This document shows positions 34,707 to 44,435 of a stretch of 51,768 nt of DNA, piece by piece (positions within the stretch are counted from its first letter, which is position 1; each line of letters begins with the position of its first letter). A model generated the notes under the pieces. That model was not told where the DNA came from. It did not search any database and worked only from the letters and a program-made list of their open reading frames with translations. Both the position numbers and the translations under genes were made by a program. The DNA is from an uncultured Lachnospiraceae bacterium. GTDB taxonomy: Bacteria > Bacillota > Clostridia > Lachnospirales > Lachnospiraceae. The DNA lies in contig CADANF010000016.1 in NCBI GenBank assembly GCA_902789175.1, forward strand, positions 1-51,768, in the 5' to 3' direction.

Positions 34707-35472
34707 ATTAACTAATGAAAGTTTTCAGACTGGTAAGGCTATTGTGACAATTAGTGTTGATCTTATTCAGGCTATTGCTGAAGCCTGCAAGAAATCCGAA
34801 GAAAACAGAAAACTGAGTGCGGAAACAAAGGAAAGTGTACTCAAGAAAGTTGTTGGTTTTGTGGCAGAAAATTATAAGGAGACACATGGCTCCCTCAAGA
34901 CATTCAACAGAGATGGTAAGGAAGTAGCTCATCTTGATGTTACTGATGAGAGGACTGCGGATATCATCAAAGATGTTTGTAAAAAGAGTCATATTCCGAT
35001 TGATATGAAGGAGAAACCAAGAGCTGATGGTACGTGCAGCTACGTCGCATTCTGTGAAGTGAAGAATGTTGATCAACTTACAGGGATTTTGAAGATGGCG
35101 TCGGAACAGGTATTAGAAGAACAAAGAGCGATGACCAAAGAAATTGTACTGACTAACGAAGCTGATGAACCTATATTCTCGCAGGAATTCGTAAAGGATA
35201 CAGATATAGATTATGAGAAACTCGCAGAGGCAGGTGAAACTGCGGTAAAACTTGAAATAAAGGACAGCCAGGGAAAAGTTCTCGACAAGGATAGTTTAGT
35301 TCCTGGAGAGGATATTAAAAATAAGACAAAGGAGAAAGCTAAAAAGCTAAATCCTAAACAGAAGAAATCTCTTAAGGATACTATCAAGGATAAAAAGGAG
35401 CAGGTGGCTAAGAAAGATAAACAGAGACAACGTGAAAAGGTTAAACAAAAGTCAAAGAATCGGACGAGGTAG
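34696..35472 (+). CDS. DUF3801 / PcfB family transfer protein
   Basis: A 258-residue hydrophilic protein. The DUF3801 pattern covers about residues 8-150 (GKAIVTISVDLIQAIAEACKK, then VAHLDVTDERTADIIKDVCKKSHIPIDMKEK region and CSYVAFCEVKNVDQLTGIL). PcfB of the Enterococcus pCF10 plasmid belongs here and is thought to help the relaxosome meet the VirD4 receptor. The C-terminus is very basic (KKDKQRQREKVKQKSKNRTR), consistent with nucleic-acid contact. It sits 5 bp before the virD4 gene, the usual arrangement. Confidence 0.82.
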   Translation: MVDELTNESFQTGKAIVTISVDLIQAIAEACKKSEENRKLSAETKESVLKKVVGFVAENYKETHGSLKTFNRDGKEVAHLDVTDERTADIIKDVCKKSHIPIDMKEKPRADGTCSYVAFCEVKNVDQLTGILKMASEQVLEEQRAMTKEIVLTNEADEPIFSQEFVKDTDIDYEKLAEAGETAVKLEIKDSQGKVLDKDSLVPGEDIKNKTKEKAKKLNPKQKKSLKDTIKDKKEQVAKKDKQRQREKVKQKSKNRTR

Positions 35473-35477
35473 CGCTT

Positions 35478-37550
35478 ATGAACGGTAATAAGATTATAAG
35501 CGGTATTCTTAGTGACTTAAAGATACTTCCAAAGAAAGCACTTAAGCCATATATGAGAAATGGGAAGATTAACAAAAATAAGGTCGCTATAGATTTGATA
35601 CCTTTCTCGATTCTGTTTTATTTTACAAACAAGTATTTGCAAGCAGTATGTGCAAGTACAAAGACTGATGCTTTTGATAAATGCATTGAGGCATTCACCC
35701 TTATCTTTCAGGTGCCACCAGTTGCGATACCATGTTTTAAGGCATTACCTTTGATTGGTGGAATTGCAGCAGGCGTTATTTTTAAACTATATCTGAATTC
35801 AAGAAAGAAAAATGCAAAGCAGTTCAGAAAAGGTGAGGAGTATGGTTCTGCTAAATGGGGAACAGAAAAGGATTTTGATCCTTATATGGACTCTAACAAA
35901 TGGAACAACATACCACTTACGGCTACAGAATGGCTGAGGATGACAAGACCACTTTTCCCTAAGTATGATAGAAATAAAAATATACTTATTGTCGGAGGAT
36001 CCGGCGCAGGTAAAACGAGGGGTTTTGTTAAACCAAATCTAATGCAGATGCATAGTTCATTTTGTGTTACAGATCCGAAAGGAACAGTTTTGGTCGAAAC
36101 GGGGAAGATGCTTCAGAGAGGTTATTATCTTTTCTATAAAGACCTTACCAAAGCACAGAAGAAACAGTATAAGAGTTATCCAAGAGATAAGTCAGGTAGA
36201 GTTTTATCTAGGAAGACTGGAAAGCCTATCCGTATACCATATAAGATTAAAGTATTTAATACAATCAATTTCAAAAAGTCACTACACTATAATCCTTTTG
36301 CATATATAAAGACGGAGCAGGATATATTAAAGTTTGTTAATACACTTATAGCAAATACCAAGGGTGAAGGCGCTCAGTCAGGAGAAGATTTCTGGGTGAA
36401 AGCAGAGAGACTTCTATTTACGGCACTTGTGGCTTATATAGTCACTTATTGTAAGCCAAGTGAAAAAAACTTTGTTTCTCTGCTTGCTATGATTGATGCC
36501 TCCGAAACAAGAGAGGATGATGAAAGCTTTGAAAATGCGATCGATTTGATGTTTAAGGATATTGAGAATGGTAATGAGGAAGAAGGCATAAAAGCGGATC
36601 CTGATTCATTTGCAGTACGACAGTACAAGAAGTATAAACTTGCAGCTGGTAAGACTGCAAAATCAATACTTATCAGCTGTGGTGCAAGGTTGGCACCATT
36701 TGATATCCAGGAGATTCGTGAAATAACAGCGTATGATGAACTTGATCTTGAGGATATAGGTATTCATAGAACAGCGCTTTTCATTATCATTTCGGATACG
36801 GATGATTCTATCAATTTCCTTGTTTCAATTATGTACACTCAGCTTTTCAATCTGCTTTGTACTCTTGCTGATGATAAGTATAATGGAAAACTCCCGGTAC
36901 ATGTTCGTTGTATCTTAGATGAATTTGCAAATATCGGACAGATTCCGAAGTTCGATAAGCTAATTGCGACAATACGAAGCAGGGAAATTTCAGCTTCAAT
37001 CATCCTTCAGTCAAAGGCTCAGCTTAAGGCTATATATAAGGATAATGCCGAGACAATTGAAGGCAACTGCGATACTTTTTTATTTCTTGGTGGCAAAGAA
37101 AAGTCAACATTAAAAGACCTGGCTGATGTGCTGGGCAAGGAAACAATAGACACTTATAATACCTCGGATACAAGAGGTAATAATCCGTCCTATGGTCTGA
37201 GTTATCAAAAATTGGGACGAGAACTTATGAGCCAAGATCGTCTGGCTCTAATGGATGGCGGTAAATGTATTTTACAGGTGCGTGGTGTAAGACCATTCTT
37301 CTCAGACAAGGTCGATATAACCAAGCATGACATGTATAACGAGCTTTCAGATGCAAACCCGAAGAATGCTTTTGATATTGCTAAGTATGTTGAGAATTAT
37401 GGGATTCCAAAGAAACCGAAGGATACAGAGTTTGTAGAACTCGATACAGATGAAATTACATTTCCAGATGACCTTCTTAATGTAGCAATAGAAGAAGTTG
37501 CTGCAAGGTGTGTAAATGAAGCTATGAGTGAACAGAGTGAAGAAGAGTAG
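35478..37550 (+). CDS. VirD4-like type IV coupling protein (CD1115 family)
   Basis: ATPase that brings the relaxase-DNA complex to the secretion channel, 690 residues. Two N-terminal membrane segments (about residues 35-55 and 78-100) are followed by the conserved EYGSAKWGTEKDF, Walker A GGSGAGKTR (about residue 172-180) with FVKPNLMQ, and Walker B VRCILDEFANIG (about 475-486). The late motif LQSKAQLKAIY and the C-terminal acidic tail are typical. It follows DUF3801 and precedes Maff2, as in related elements. A short hairpin with T-run overlaps its end. Confidence 0.95.
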   Translation: MNGNKIISGILSDLKILPKKALKPYMRNGKINKNKVAIDLIPFSILFYFTNKYLQAVCASTKTDAFDKCIEAFTLIFQVPPVAIPCFKALPLIGGIAAGVIFKLYLNSRKKNAKQFRKGEEYGSAKWGTEKDFDPYMDSNKWNNIPLTATEWLRMTRPLFPKYDRNKNILIVGGSGAGKTRGFVKPNLMQMHSSFCVTDPKGTVLVETGKMLQRGYYLFYKDLTKAQKKQYKSYPRDKSGRVLSRKTGKPIRIPYKIKVFNTINFKKSLHYNPFAYIKTEQDILKFVNTLIANTKGEGAQSGEDFWVKAERLLFTALVAYIVTYCKPSEKNFVSLLAMIDASETREDDESFENAIDLMFKDIENGNEEEGIKADPDSFAVRQYKKYKLAAGKTAKSILISCGARLAPFDIQEIREITAYDELDLEDIGIHRTALFIIISDTDDSINFLVSIMYTQLFNLLCTLADDKYNGKLPVHVRCILDEFANIGQIPKFDKLIATIRSREISASIILQSKAQLKAIYKDNAETIEGNCDTFLFLGGKEKSTLKDLADVLGKETIDTYNTSDTRGNNPSYGLSYQKLGRELMSQDRLALMDGGKCILQVRGVRPFFSDKVDITKHDMYNELSDANPKNAFDIAKYVENYGIPKKPKDTEFVELDTDEITFPDDLLNVAIEEVAARCVNEAMSEQSEEE

Positions 37551-37562
37551 CTCTGTTTTTTT
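37531..37562 (+). terminator. terminator-like hairpin at the virD4 end
   Basis: AACAGAG (37531-37537) pairs with CTCTGTT (37551-37557), loop of 13, T-run to 37562. It overlaps the virD4 stop codon. Confidence 0.55.
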
Positions 37563-37613
37563 ATTGCGGGAATGTTCCGCTTATCAATAACAAATTATAA
37601 GGAGATAAAACAA

Positions 37614-38021
37614 ATGATAACATCAGTTATTACGAAGGGAGTATCACTCTTTTCAGCAGCAAAGGCAGCACTTGCCTCAAAAGTGATTGGATGCGTGGCA
37701 TCACTTTATATCGGAACTTATATCAACCCGGACACTTGTCCTGAGTATGTGAAGAATAGCAGACTTGGAAGACAGGCAGTAGCTCTCCTGGATTATACAA
37801 CCTTCCTTCAGAGTGGTGTTAAGGCTCTCAAGGTTGTTATTATTGCAGTTGGTGGTGGCCTTGCAGTTTTAGGTGTAGTAAACCTTCTTGAAGGATATGG
37901 AAATGATAACCCAGGTGCTAAGTCACAGGGCATGAAGCAGTTCATGGCAGGTGCAGGAGTCATGCTTATCGGTGCACTTCTTGTTCCAAAGCTTTCAGAT
38001 CTTATTCCAACAACATTATAA
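37614..38021 (+). CDS. Maff2 family mobile element membrane protein
   Basis: A 135-residue protein that contains the Maff2 signature VVNLLEGYGNDNPGAKSQG, then MKQFMAGAGVMLIGALLVP. Two membrane helices flank the signature (about residues 74-92 and 110-128). ATG 37614 is behind AAGGAG; an in-frame ATG 37572 lacks one. The usual Maff2 is about 70 residues, so this copy has an N-terminal extension of about 65 residues with another hydrophobic stretch. The family may be a VirB2/VirB3-like channel part; the function is unproven. Confidence 0.85.
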   Translation: MITSVITKGVSLFSAAKAALASKVIGCVASLYIGTYINPDTCPEYVKNSRLGRQAVALLDYTTFLQSGVKALKVVIIAVGGGLAVLGVVNLLEGYGNDNPGAKSQGMKQFMAGAGVMLIGALLVPKLSDLIPTTL

Positions 38022-38062
38022 AAGGCATATCGATATATGAAAAATCATAAAAGATATGCCTT
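38022..38062 (+). terminator. hairpin directly after Maff2
   Basis: AAGGCATATC (38022-38031) pairs perfectly with GATATGCCTT (38053-38062). The following bases (CTAG) lack a T-run, so it may be a processing or stability hairpin. Confidence 0.5.
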
Positions 38063-38157
38063 CTAGTGGTCAAACCTCGCAAGTAAAACCACAAATATAT
38101 TATAACATGTTAGAGTTATGAAATGTACGAAAATGTAACTATAATTAGCAAATATAC

Positions 38158-38190
38158 GGCAGTCATTACATGGTAGTGGCTGCCTTTTTT
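38158..38190 (+). terminator. terminator-like hairpin just before the TrbL-like gene
   Basis: GGCAG(T)CATTAC pairs with GTAGTG(G)CTGCC around ATG, a 12-position stem, followed by TTTTTT (38185-38190). The T-run leads straight into GAGGAG, the ribosome binding site of the next gene. A TATAAT lies 13 bp upstream (38140-38145). Confidence 0.75.
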
Positions 38191-38203
38191 GAGGAGATGA
38201 AAT

Positions 38204-39184
38204 ATGTTTCAGATTAATCCTGTGCTTCTTGGACTATTCGATAGTGCAGTTCAGAAGCTTATGAATGGATTCAGAGACATATTCTACGAGCTTGCTTATG
38301 CAAATCTCGATAACATGCTTACTGATTTGAATGAGAAAGTAGGCACAATCAGTACGGAACTTGCCACATCACCGGACAGTTGGCAAGGTGGTACGATATG
38401 GACACTTATAGAGAAGATAGCAGAAAATGTAGCACTTCCTGTAGCAGGAACAGTCTTTACATTTGTTGTTCTTTGGGAACTGATATCCATGCTTATTCAG
38501 CCAAATAATCTAGCGGATATAGACTTTGTATCAGTTCTTATGAAATGGCTTATAAAGACTATTGTTGCTGCGTGGTTCATATCGAATTCACTTACCATAT
38601 GTAACTGTTTCTTCGGACTTGGTGCAAGTATGGTCACGAAAACGACCACTACGCTTAATACGATTACAACGGAGAATACGCAAGGTTCCACATTACTGCA
38701 ATACTTAACGGATAACTATGGTGATCAGGATGAAGATGCAGAAAGTGGTGATGTATCAGGACTTATAAGTCTGACCGTTTCTACTTGGTTTATAGACTTG
38801 ATTATAAAGTTCATGGGAATACTCATCACGATTATTCTTTATTCTCGAATGATTTCCATATATTTGCATTGTGCGGTGGCACCATTACCTTTAGCCACTA
38901 TAACGAATGGTCATTTGTCTAATATTGGGCAGGGGTATCTGAAGAATCTCTTTGCACTTGCAATGCAGGCGGTTTTGATGATGATATGTGTGGCTATATA
39001 TGGTGTGCTCGTAGCTCATGTTTTTGATCCAACGACAATAGCTGTGGATCCGGATAATGGAGTAACGGCGATAAAACTACTGACGAAGGCATGTTGGAGT
39101 ACAGTGGGTATTTCAATATTGCTTGTATATACCATGTTCAAATGCGAAGGAATCACGAAGCAGATATTCGCAATTCAGACTTAA
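38204..39184 (+). CDS. VirB6/TrbL-like conjugal transfer protein (CD1112 family)
   Basis: A 326-residue integral membrane protein with about six hydrophobic segments, matching the polytopic inner-membrane VirB6/TrbL part of the type IV secretion channel. It starts MFQINPVLLGLFDSAVQKLM and carries the Trp-rich MLIQPNN and the later APLPLATITNGHLSNIGQGYLKN region (about 225-247), conserved in this family. GAGGAG is directly after the T-run of a hairpin. The next gene, PrgI, follows after 72 bp with hairpin copy B between them. Confidence 0.88.
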   Translation: MFQINPVLLGLFDSAVQKLMNGFRDIFYELAYANLDNMLTDLNEKVGTISTELATSPDSWQGGTIWTLIEKIAENVALPVAGTVFTFVVLWELISMLIQPNNLADIDFVSVLMKWLIKTIVAAWFISNSLTICNCFFGLGASMVTKTTTTLNTITTENTQGSTLLQYLTDNYGDQDEDAESGDVSGLISLTVSTWFIDLIIKFMGILITIILYSRMISIYLHCAVAPLPLATITNGHLSNIGQGYLKNLFALAMQAVLMMICVAIYGVLVAHVFDPTTIAVDPDNGVTAIKLLTKACWSTVGISILLVYTMFKCEGITKQIFAIQT

Positions 39185-39206
39185 AAATCTGTATGCTGGC
39201 TGCACA

Positions 39207-39229
39207 CTTCTGGACTTTTCGTCCAAAGG
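39207..39229. repeat. GGAC/GTCC hairpin element, copy B (loop inverted)
   Basis: CTTCTGGAC-TTTTC-GTCCAAAGG. Same arms as copy A, but the loop is the reverse complement (TTTTC for GAAAA). It lies between the TrbL-like and PrgI genes. Confidence 0.7.
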
Positions 39230-39256
39230 TTTGATGCATGGAGAAAGGAAATATAA

Positions 39257-39697
39257 ATGGCTTATGTAGATGTTCCAAAGGATCTTACGAATATCAAGAC
39301 CAAGTTTATCGGTAATTTTACCAAGAGACAGTGTGTATGTTTTGGACTTGGTATTATAGTTGGATTCCCAGGATATTTCATTATAAGAAGCTTTGCAGGA
39401 ACAACTCCGGCGTTTTATTCGCTTATCGCGATTATGGCGCCATTTTTTCTTTTTGGAATTGTAGAAAAAGATGGGTTGCCGCTAGAAGCTTACTTAATCA
39501 ATTTTATAAGACATCGCTTTGCCTATCCTCAAATTCGTCTAAGTGAAGTAGAGAATATTTATGAATATTATGATGAATCAATGAAGCGGGATAAGGAGAT
39601 AAAGCGAATAGAAAAACTTAATAGGAAAGGGGTGAAGAGGAAAAATGGTACGACCAGTAACGCAGGCATCAAAAAGCACGCCCGTACAAGGAAGTAA
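39257..39697 (+). CDS. PrgI family mobile element protein
   Basis: A 146-residue protein with the PrgI pattern: VPKDLTNIKTKFIGNFTKRQCVCF, then two membrane helices (about residues 30-47 and 53-70) with EKDGLPLEAYLINFI. PrgI of pCF10 is an inner-membrane VirB3-like channel part. The C-terminus is very basic. AAAGGAAA lies before the ATG. It overlaps the VirB4-like gene by 53 bp, the normal tight coupling of VirB3 and VirB4 functions. Confidence 0.9.
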   Translation: MAYVDVPKDLTNIKTKFIGNFTKRQCVCFGLGIIVGFPGYFIIRSFAGTTPAFYSLIAIMAPFFLFGIVEKDGLPLEAYLINFIRHRFAYPQIRLSEVENIYEYYDESMKRDKEIKRIEKLNRKGVKRKNGTTSNAGIKKHARTRK

Positions 39698-42191
39698 GAG
39701 TAAGCCGGTTCCTAAGGGAGCGAAAAATCCTTCCTACCAGTCGGCATATCATGGTGAACCTGCAAATGATCCACTTACAAGATTCTTCACCTGGATGATA
39801 GAAAAAGTTGATAAGGCAAAAGTGCCTAAGAATACACTTGATACGCTTCCGTTTGAACAGATATATTCAGACGGGTTATGCAGGGTTAAGGGTAAGTATT
39901 TCACCAGAATGGTACAGTTCTTTGATATAAATTATCAGCTCGCGCAGAATGATGAAAAGCAGCATATATTTGGGGAGTATTGTCAGTTTCTCAATTACTT
40001 TGATGAAACAATCCATTTTCAGTTCTGCTTTATCAATCAGCGTGTAGATATGGAAGAGTATAAAAAGGTCATATCAATTCCAGATCAGGATGATGAATTT
40101 AATGTGGTTCGTAAGGAATACGCAGATTATCTGAGAGACCAACTTGAAAAAGGTAATAATGGAATTGTTAAATCAAAATACATAGTTTTCGGTGTTGAGG
40201 CTCGTGACAGAAGGCAGGCGGTATCAAGACTTGCAAAGATAGAGTCAGACATTATGAATAAGTTCAAGATAATGGGATGTAGGGCACTTCCGATAAATGG
40301 TATCGAAAGACTTAAGATAATGCATGATTATATGAATCAGGATAGTCTTGAAAAGTTCGCACTACACTCGTTCAGAGATATAGCACAGAGTGGTCTTACA
40401 CCTAAGAACTATATAGCACCGACATCATTTGATTTTAGAGCAAAGGATTATTATAAGATTGGTGATATGTTTGCTACGACAAATTATCTTATTATTTCTG
40501 CTCCGGAGTTATCGGATGAAATGTTGGCGGATATCCTAAATATGGAAGATGCGTTAAGCGTAACAATGCATATCGACGCAATGAATCAGACGGAGGCTAT
40601 GAAATACATAAAGGGTAAGCTTTCAGATATCAATAAGATGAAGATTGAGGAGCAGAAGAAGGCTATTCGTTCTGGTTATGATATGGATATTATTCCACCA
40701 GATATAGAAACATATTCTGAAGAGGCTCATGGTCTCTTGAAGGAAATGCAGTCGAGGAATGAAAGACTGTTTAAGGTCACATTTATTATCACATCATTTA
40801 ATGATAATCTTCAGAAACTGAAGGATTTCAGATTCACACTTTCAAATAATATACAGTCAGCAAACTGTGTTCTGAGAAAGCTGGATCATCAGCAGGAACA
40901 GGGATTCTGTTCATCACTCCCAATAGGTAAAAACTTCATAAAGCAGAACAGATTTCTTACAACAAGTTCAACTGCAGTATTTGTTCCATTTACGACACAG
41001 GAATTATTTATGGAATCAAAAGAAAGCCTTTATATGGGACTTAATTCACTCAGTAATGGAATGATTATGGCTGATAGGAAGCTTCTTAAGAATCCGAATG
41101 GTCTTATCTTAGGTACTCCGGGTAGTGGTAAATCATTTGCTACAAAGAGAGAAATACTTAATACATTCCTTGTAACTATGGATGATATTCTTATCTGCGA
41201 TCCCGAGGCCGAGTATTATCCTCTTGTCAACTATCTTGGAGGACAAATTATAAAGATAGGGCAGTCATCGAAGCAGTATATCAATCCATTGGATATAAAT
41301 TTGAACTATTCTGATGACGATGATCCGGTATCACTGAAAGCAGACTTCATACTTTCATTTATGGAATTGGTTGTAGGTGGTAAGAGTGGTCTTAAGCCAG
41401 AGGAGAAGTCGGCAATCGACTTTGCGGTATCAAGGATTTACACAAAGTATTTCCAGAATCCTACACCGGAAAATATGCCAATACTTCAGGACCTTTATGA
41501 TGAACTTCTTTCACATAAGGAAGATGCGGTATCACAGCATATAGCTCAGTGTATGTATCTGTATGTAGAAGGTTCCAATAACCTCTTCAATCACAGAACA
41601 AATGTTGACCTTAATAATCGTATTATTTGCTTCGATATCAAGTCGCTTGGAAAGACGCTTAAGAAGCTGGGAATGCTTGTAGTTCAGGATGCTGTATGGA
41701 ATCGAGTAACAGTAAACAGAGAGCAGCATAAGTACACAAGGTTCTATATTGACGAATTTCACCTCCTTTTGAAGGACGAACTTACTGCAGCTTATTCTAT
41801 GGAAATCTGGAAGAGATTCCGTAAGTGGGGAGGAATTCCTACAGGCATAACACAGAATGTTAAAGACTTCCTTGCTTCAAAGGAAATAGAGAATATTTTC
41901 GATAATTCAGACTTCGTATATATGCTTAATCAAGGTGCTGATGACAGAGATATTTTAGCTCAGAAACTGAACATTTCACAGCATCAGATAAAGTATGTTA
42001 CAAATGTCGGACAGGGCGAGGGACTTATATTCTTTGGAGATATAGTTCAGCCGTTTGTTGATAGACTTCCGAAGGATACAGTCATGTATTCACTGCTTAC
42101 AACAAAGCCTGCAGAAACAAAAACGGAGACTGAAACACAAAAAGAAAAATCGAATAATGGAGAGATAGCCGTAGGTAACTCTTCTGAATAA
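39645..42191 (+). CDS. VirB4-like conjugal transfer ATPase (CD1110 family)
   Basis: An 848-residue motor ATPase of the secretion system. The N-terminal 60 residues are basic and low-complexity. The VirB4/TraE body follows, with Walker A LGTPGSGKSFATKRE (about residue 488-496), the Asp box LICDPEAEYYPLV, Walker B FYIDEFHLLL (about 702-711) and QNVKDFLASKEIENI. GAAGAGG is at a good distance from ATG 39645, inside prgI. It follows prgI as in pCF10 and CTn-type elements. Full length and intact. Confidence 0.95.
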   Translation: MVRPVTQASKSTPVQGSKSKPVPKGAKNPSYQSAYHGEPANDPLTRFFTWMIEKVDKAKVPKNTLDTLPFEQIYSDGLCRVKGKYFTRMVQFFDINYQLAQNDEKQHIFGEYCQFLNYFDETIHFQFCFINQRVDMEEYKKVISIPDQDDEFNVVRKEYADYLRDQLEKGNNGIVKSKYIVFGVEARDRRQAVSRLAKIESDIMNKFKIMGCRALPINGIERLKIMHDYMNQDSLEKFALHSFRDIAQSGLTPKNYIAPTSFDFRAKDYYKIGDMFATTNYLIISAPELSDEMLADILNMEDALSVTMHIDAMNQTEAMKYIKGKLSDINKMKIEEQKKAIRSGYDMDIIPPDIETYSEEAHGLLKEMQSRNERLFKVTFIITSFNDNLQKLKDFRFTLSNNIQSANCVLRKLDHQQEQGFCSSLPIGKNFIKQNRFLTTSSTAVFVPFTTQELFMESKESLYMGLNSLSNGMIMADRKLLKNPNGLILGTPGSGKSFATKREILNTFLVTMDDILICDPEAEYYPLVNYLGGQIIKIGQSSKQYINPLDINLNYSDDDDPVSLKADFILSFMELVVGGKSGLKPEEKSAIDFAVSRIYTKYFQNPTPENMPILQDLYDELLSHKEDAVSQHIAQCMYLYVEGSNNLFNHRTNVDLNNRIICFDIKSLGKTLKKLGMLVVQDAVWNRVTVNREQHKYTRFYIDEFHLLLKDELTAAYSMEIWKRFRKWGGIPTGITQNVKDFLASKEIENIFDNSDFVYMLNQGADDRDILAQKLNISQHQIKYVTNVGQGEGLIFFGDIVQPFVDRLPKDTVMYSLLTTKPAETKTETETQKEKSNNGEIAVGNSSE

Positions 42192-42202
42192 GGAGGAAGC
42201 CT

Positions 42203-44434
42203 ATGAGTGTTGAATTAAAAAGTAAAACTTCCGAATCAGCTTCAAAAATGCTAAAAAGTGCTGAAACTAATGATAAGTTGCAAAGTTCTGATGGTGGTTC
42301 AAAAAGTACTCTAAAGGCAGGATTAAGAGAAACATTTGATATAACGGAAAATTCTGCCAGAAGACATGCCAGGAATAACGCGCAGAAATATTATAATGAA
42401 GATCTGAGTCTTGCAAGTGAGGCTCTGCTTGGAACAAACGAGGATAAGGTTATAAATCTTACTGACCGAGAAAGGGTACGTGAAAGTATTCATGATATGG
42501 TTGATCTTCGGACAAGTGGAACACTCAGGTCAGAAGGTGGTGACAAGCTGATAACTGCGTCTAAGAGAAGAGCAAGAGCTGAGGCACTTCGAGAGGGAAG
42601 AGAAAGTTCTCTCCTTGAAGGAATGGATGATGCTAATGCAAAAAAGCTTCGTGATAATCGTAAGAAGATGCAGAGCAAGCTTAGAAAGAGTTTTGAAGTT
42701 AAGACAGAAGTTAAAGGTGGAGTGGTTAGCGACCTTAGAGTTGAGCGTTCGGTTCAGGATAAGCTTACAGATACACCGAAACATAGCCCATCGGATTTAG
42801 CTGACAGTATCGGAAAGAGAGCATTACATTTTCTTGATGATACGGCAGATGGCGGTGATGCAAACAGTATACAGAATGCCTGGATAGATACAGCGGATAA
42901 AGGTGCTGAAGGAGCTTCAACCATATACTCTATATCGCAGACAGCTAAATACTGGAGGAGAAGTAAAAATGAAGCGGAGATAGCAAAGCTTTCAAAGCAG
43001 AGAGATAAGATTAGAAAGAATAATTACAGAATGCAGTATAAATCTGCTCTTAAAACAGCTAAAGAAAGTGAGCTTTGGAGAAACAGTAATTTTTATGAAA
43101 AATCCCTTCAGAAGAAAGCTATAAAGCGTAAGTATATGAAGAATGCCATAGCTGAATATAAGAAAGCTAAGAAGGCAGGCTCAACAGGAAAGGTTACATA
43201 TACAACCGGATTAAATATATTTGATAAAGCGAAAGCGGGTGCAAAGTCCATAGGGCAGCATCTGCTTCAATTTGCAAAGTCCCCGGCGGGAAAGATAGCT
43301 ATTACAGTTACTCTCGTTGTGGGGCTTATTGTTTCGCTCATAAGTGCAGCCGGACCAATGTTACTTATGTCATTTGGCGGCGATGAAGACTATGTGAATT
43401 CACAGACTAAGATAACTGGAGCAGGGTTTCCAACAGAAGTTGAACAGTGGAGAACATTTGTTACTGAGCGTATGAAAGCGTATGGCTATGAGGATTTTGT
43501 AAATGCAATCCTTGCAACAATACAGCAGGAATCTAATGGAATATCCTCAAGTTGTGGTGGAGATCTGATGCAGAGTAAGGAAAGTGGATACTGGACTTCG
43601 GGAACTCCTGACGGATGGAATTCATATACAACAGAACAAAAATCTATAGATGCTGGTTGTAGATACTTCATAGATGCTCTTGAAAAATGGGGCGTGGAGA
43701 AAGCGGATGATTATGATGGACTTCAAGTTGTTGCTCAAGGTTATAATTACGGTCTTGCTTTTTTGGACTGGATGGTAACTCAAGGTGAAACCAAGTGGAC
43801 GCTTGACCTTTCTACAACTTATTCTCAGAAGATGGCTTCCCAGATGGGATGGAGTTCCTACGGCCATAAGGAATACGGAGAGGAATGGCTTGCAAAGTAT
43901 AAGGCTGGAGGAATCACAGGTGGTGGAGCTATCGTTGAAGAAAAAGGACCTGGTGGAGTTGTTAAGACTGCTCAAGGACAAATAGGAATTACTGAGAATC
44001 CGGCAGGTTCAAATACTGTTATATATAATACCGAATATTATGGTTCGGAAGTAAGCGGAGATGCATATCCTTGGTGCTGCGTATTTGTATGGTGGTGCTT
44101 TAACAAAAGTGGAAATGCTGAAGCATTTTATGATGGTGGAAAGGTTGCTGGATGTTCTGCTGTTCATACTTGGGCACAGAATGGTGGCTATATCATCAGC
44201 GGTGGTGAAGCAAAGTATGGGGATCTCGTTTTGTTCAGTACAGATGAGCATATCGAGATTGTCGTAGCCAATAATGGCGATGGATCATATACGACCATTG
44301 GTGGAAATACCGGTTCGGGTGATAGTGGTTCGCAGTCAAATGGTGGTGGAGTGTTTATGAGAACAAGATATATAAGCGGTGATTTTCCAATAACGCTTTT
44401 TATAAGACCACCTTATAGTACGGATGATGATTAA
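42203..44434 (+). CDS. transfer-linked cell wall hydrolase, lysozyme-like plus CHAP domains (CD1108 family)
   Basis: A 743-residue protein that should open the cell wall for the conjugation channel. A charged N-terminal part (residues 1-355) of unknown fold is rich in Ser/Arg/Lys. A membrane helix (about 367-393, IAITVTLVVGLIVSLISAAG) separates it from the outside part. A lysozyme-like domain (about 410-570, AILATIQQESNGISSSCGGDLMQ with catalytic Glu in QQES) and a CHAP amidase/endopeptidase domain (about 590-735: Cys of YPWCCVFVWWCF, His of DEHIEIVV, GGNTGSG) follow. It is the VirB1-like part of the machine. AAGGAGG precedes ATG 42203, 11 bp after the virB4 gene. Confidence 0.93.
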   Translation: MSVELKSKTSESASKMLKSAETNDKLQSSDGGSKSTLKAGLRETFDITENSARRHARNNAQKYYNEDLSLASEALLGTNEDKVINLTDRERVRESIHDMVDLRTSGTLRSEGGDKLITASKRRARAEALREGRESSLLEGMDDANAKKLRDNRKKMQSKLRKSFEVKTEVKGGVVSDLRVERSVQDKLTDTPKHSPSDLADSIGKRALHFLDDTADGGDANSIQNAWIDTADKGAEGASTIYSISQTAKYWRRSKNEAEIAKLSKQRDKIRKNNYRMQYKSALKTAKESELWRNSNFYEKSLQKKAIKRKYMKNAIAEYKKAKKAGSTGKVTYTTGLNIFDKAKAGAKSIGQHLLQFAKSPAGKIAITVTLVVGLIVSLISAAGPMLLMSFGGDEDYVNSQTKITGAGFPTEVEQWRTFVTERMKAYGYEDFVNAILATIQQESNGISSSCGGDLMQSKESGYWTSGTPDGWNSYTTEQKSIDAGCRYFIDALEKWGVEKADDYDGLQVVAQGYNYGLAFLDWMVTQGETKWTLDLSTTYSQKMASQMGWSSYGHKEYGEEWLAKYKAGGITGGGAIVEEKGPGGVVKTAQGQIGITENPAGSNTVIYNTEYYGSEVSGDAYPWCCVFVWWCFNKSGNAEAFYDGGKVAGCSAVHTWAQNGGYIISGGEAKYGDLVLFSTDEHIEIVVANNGDGSYTTIGGNTGSGDSGSQSNGGGVFMRTRYISGDFPITLFIRPPYSTDDD

Positions 44435-44435
44435 A

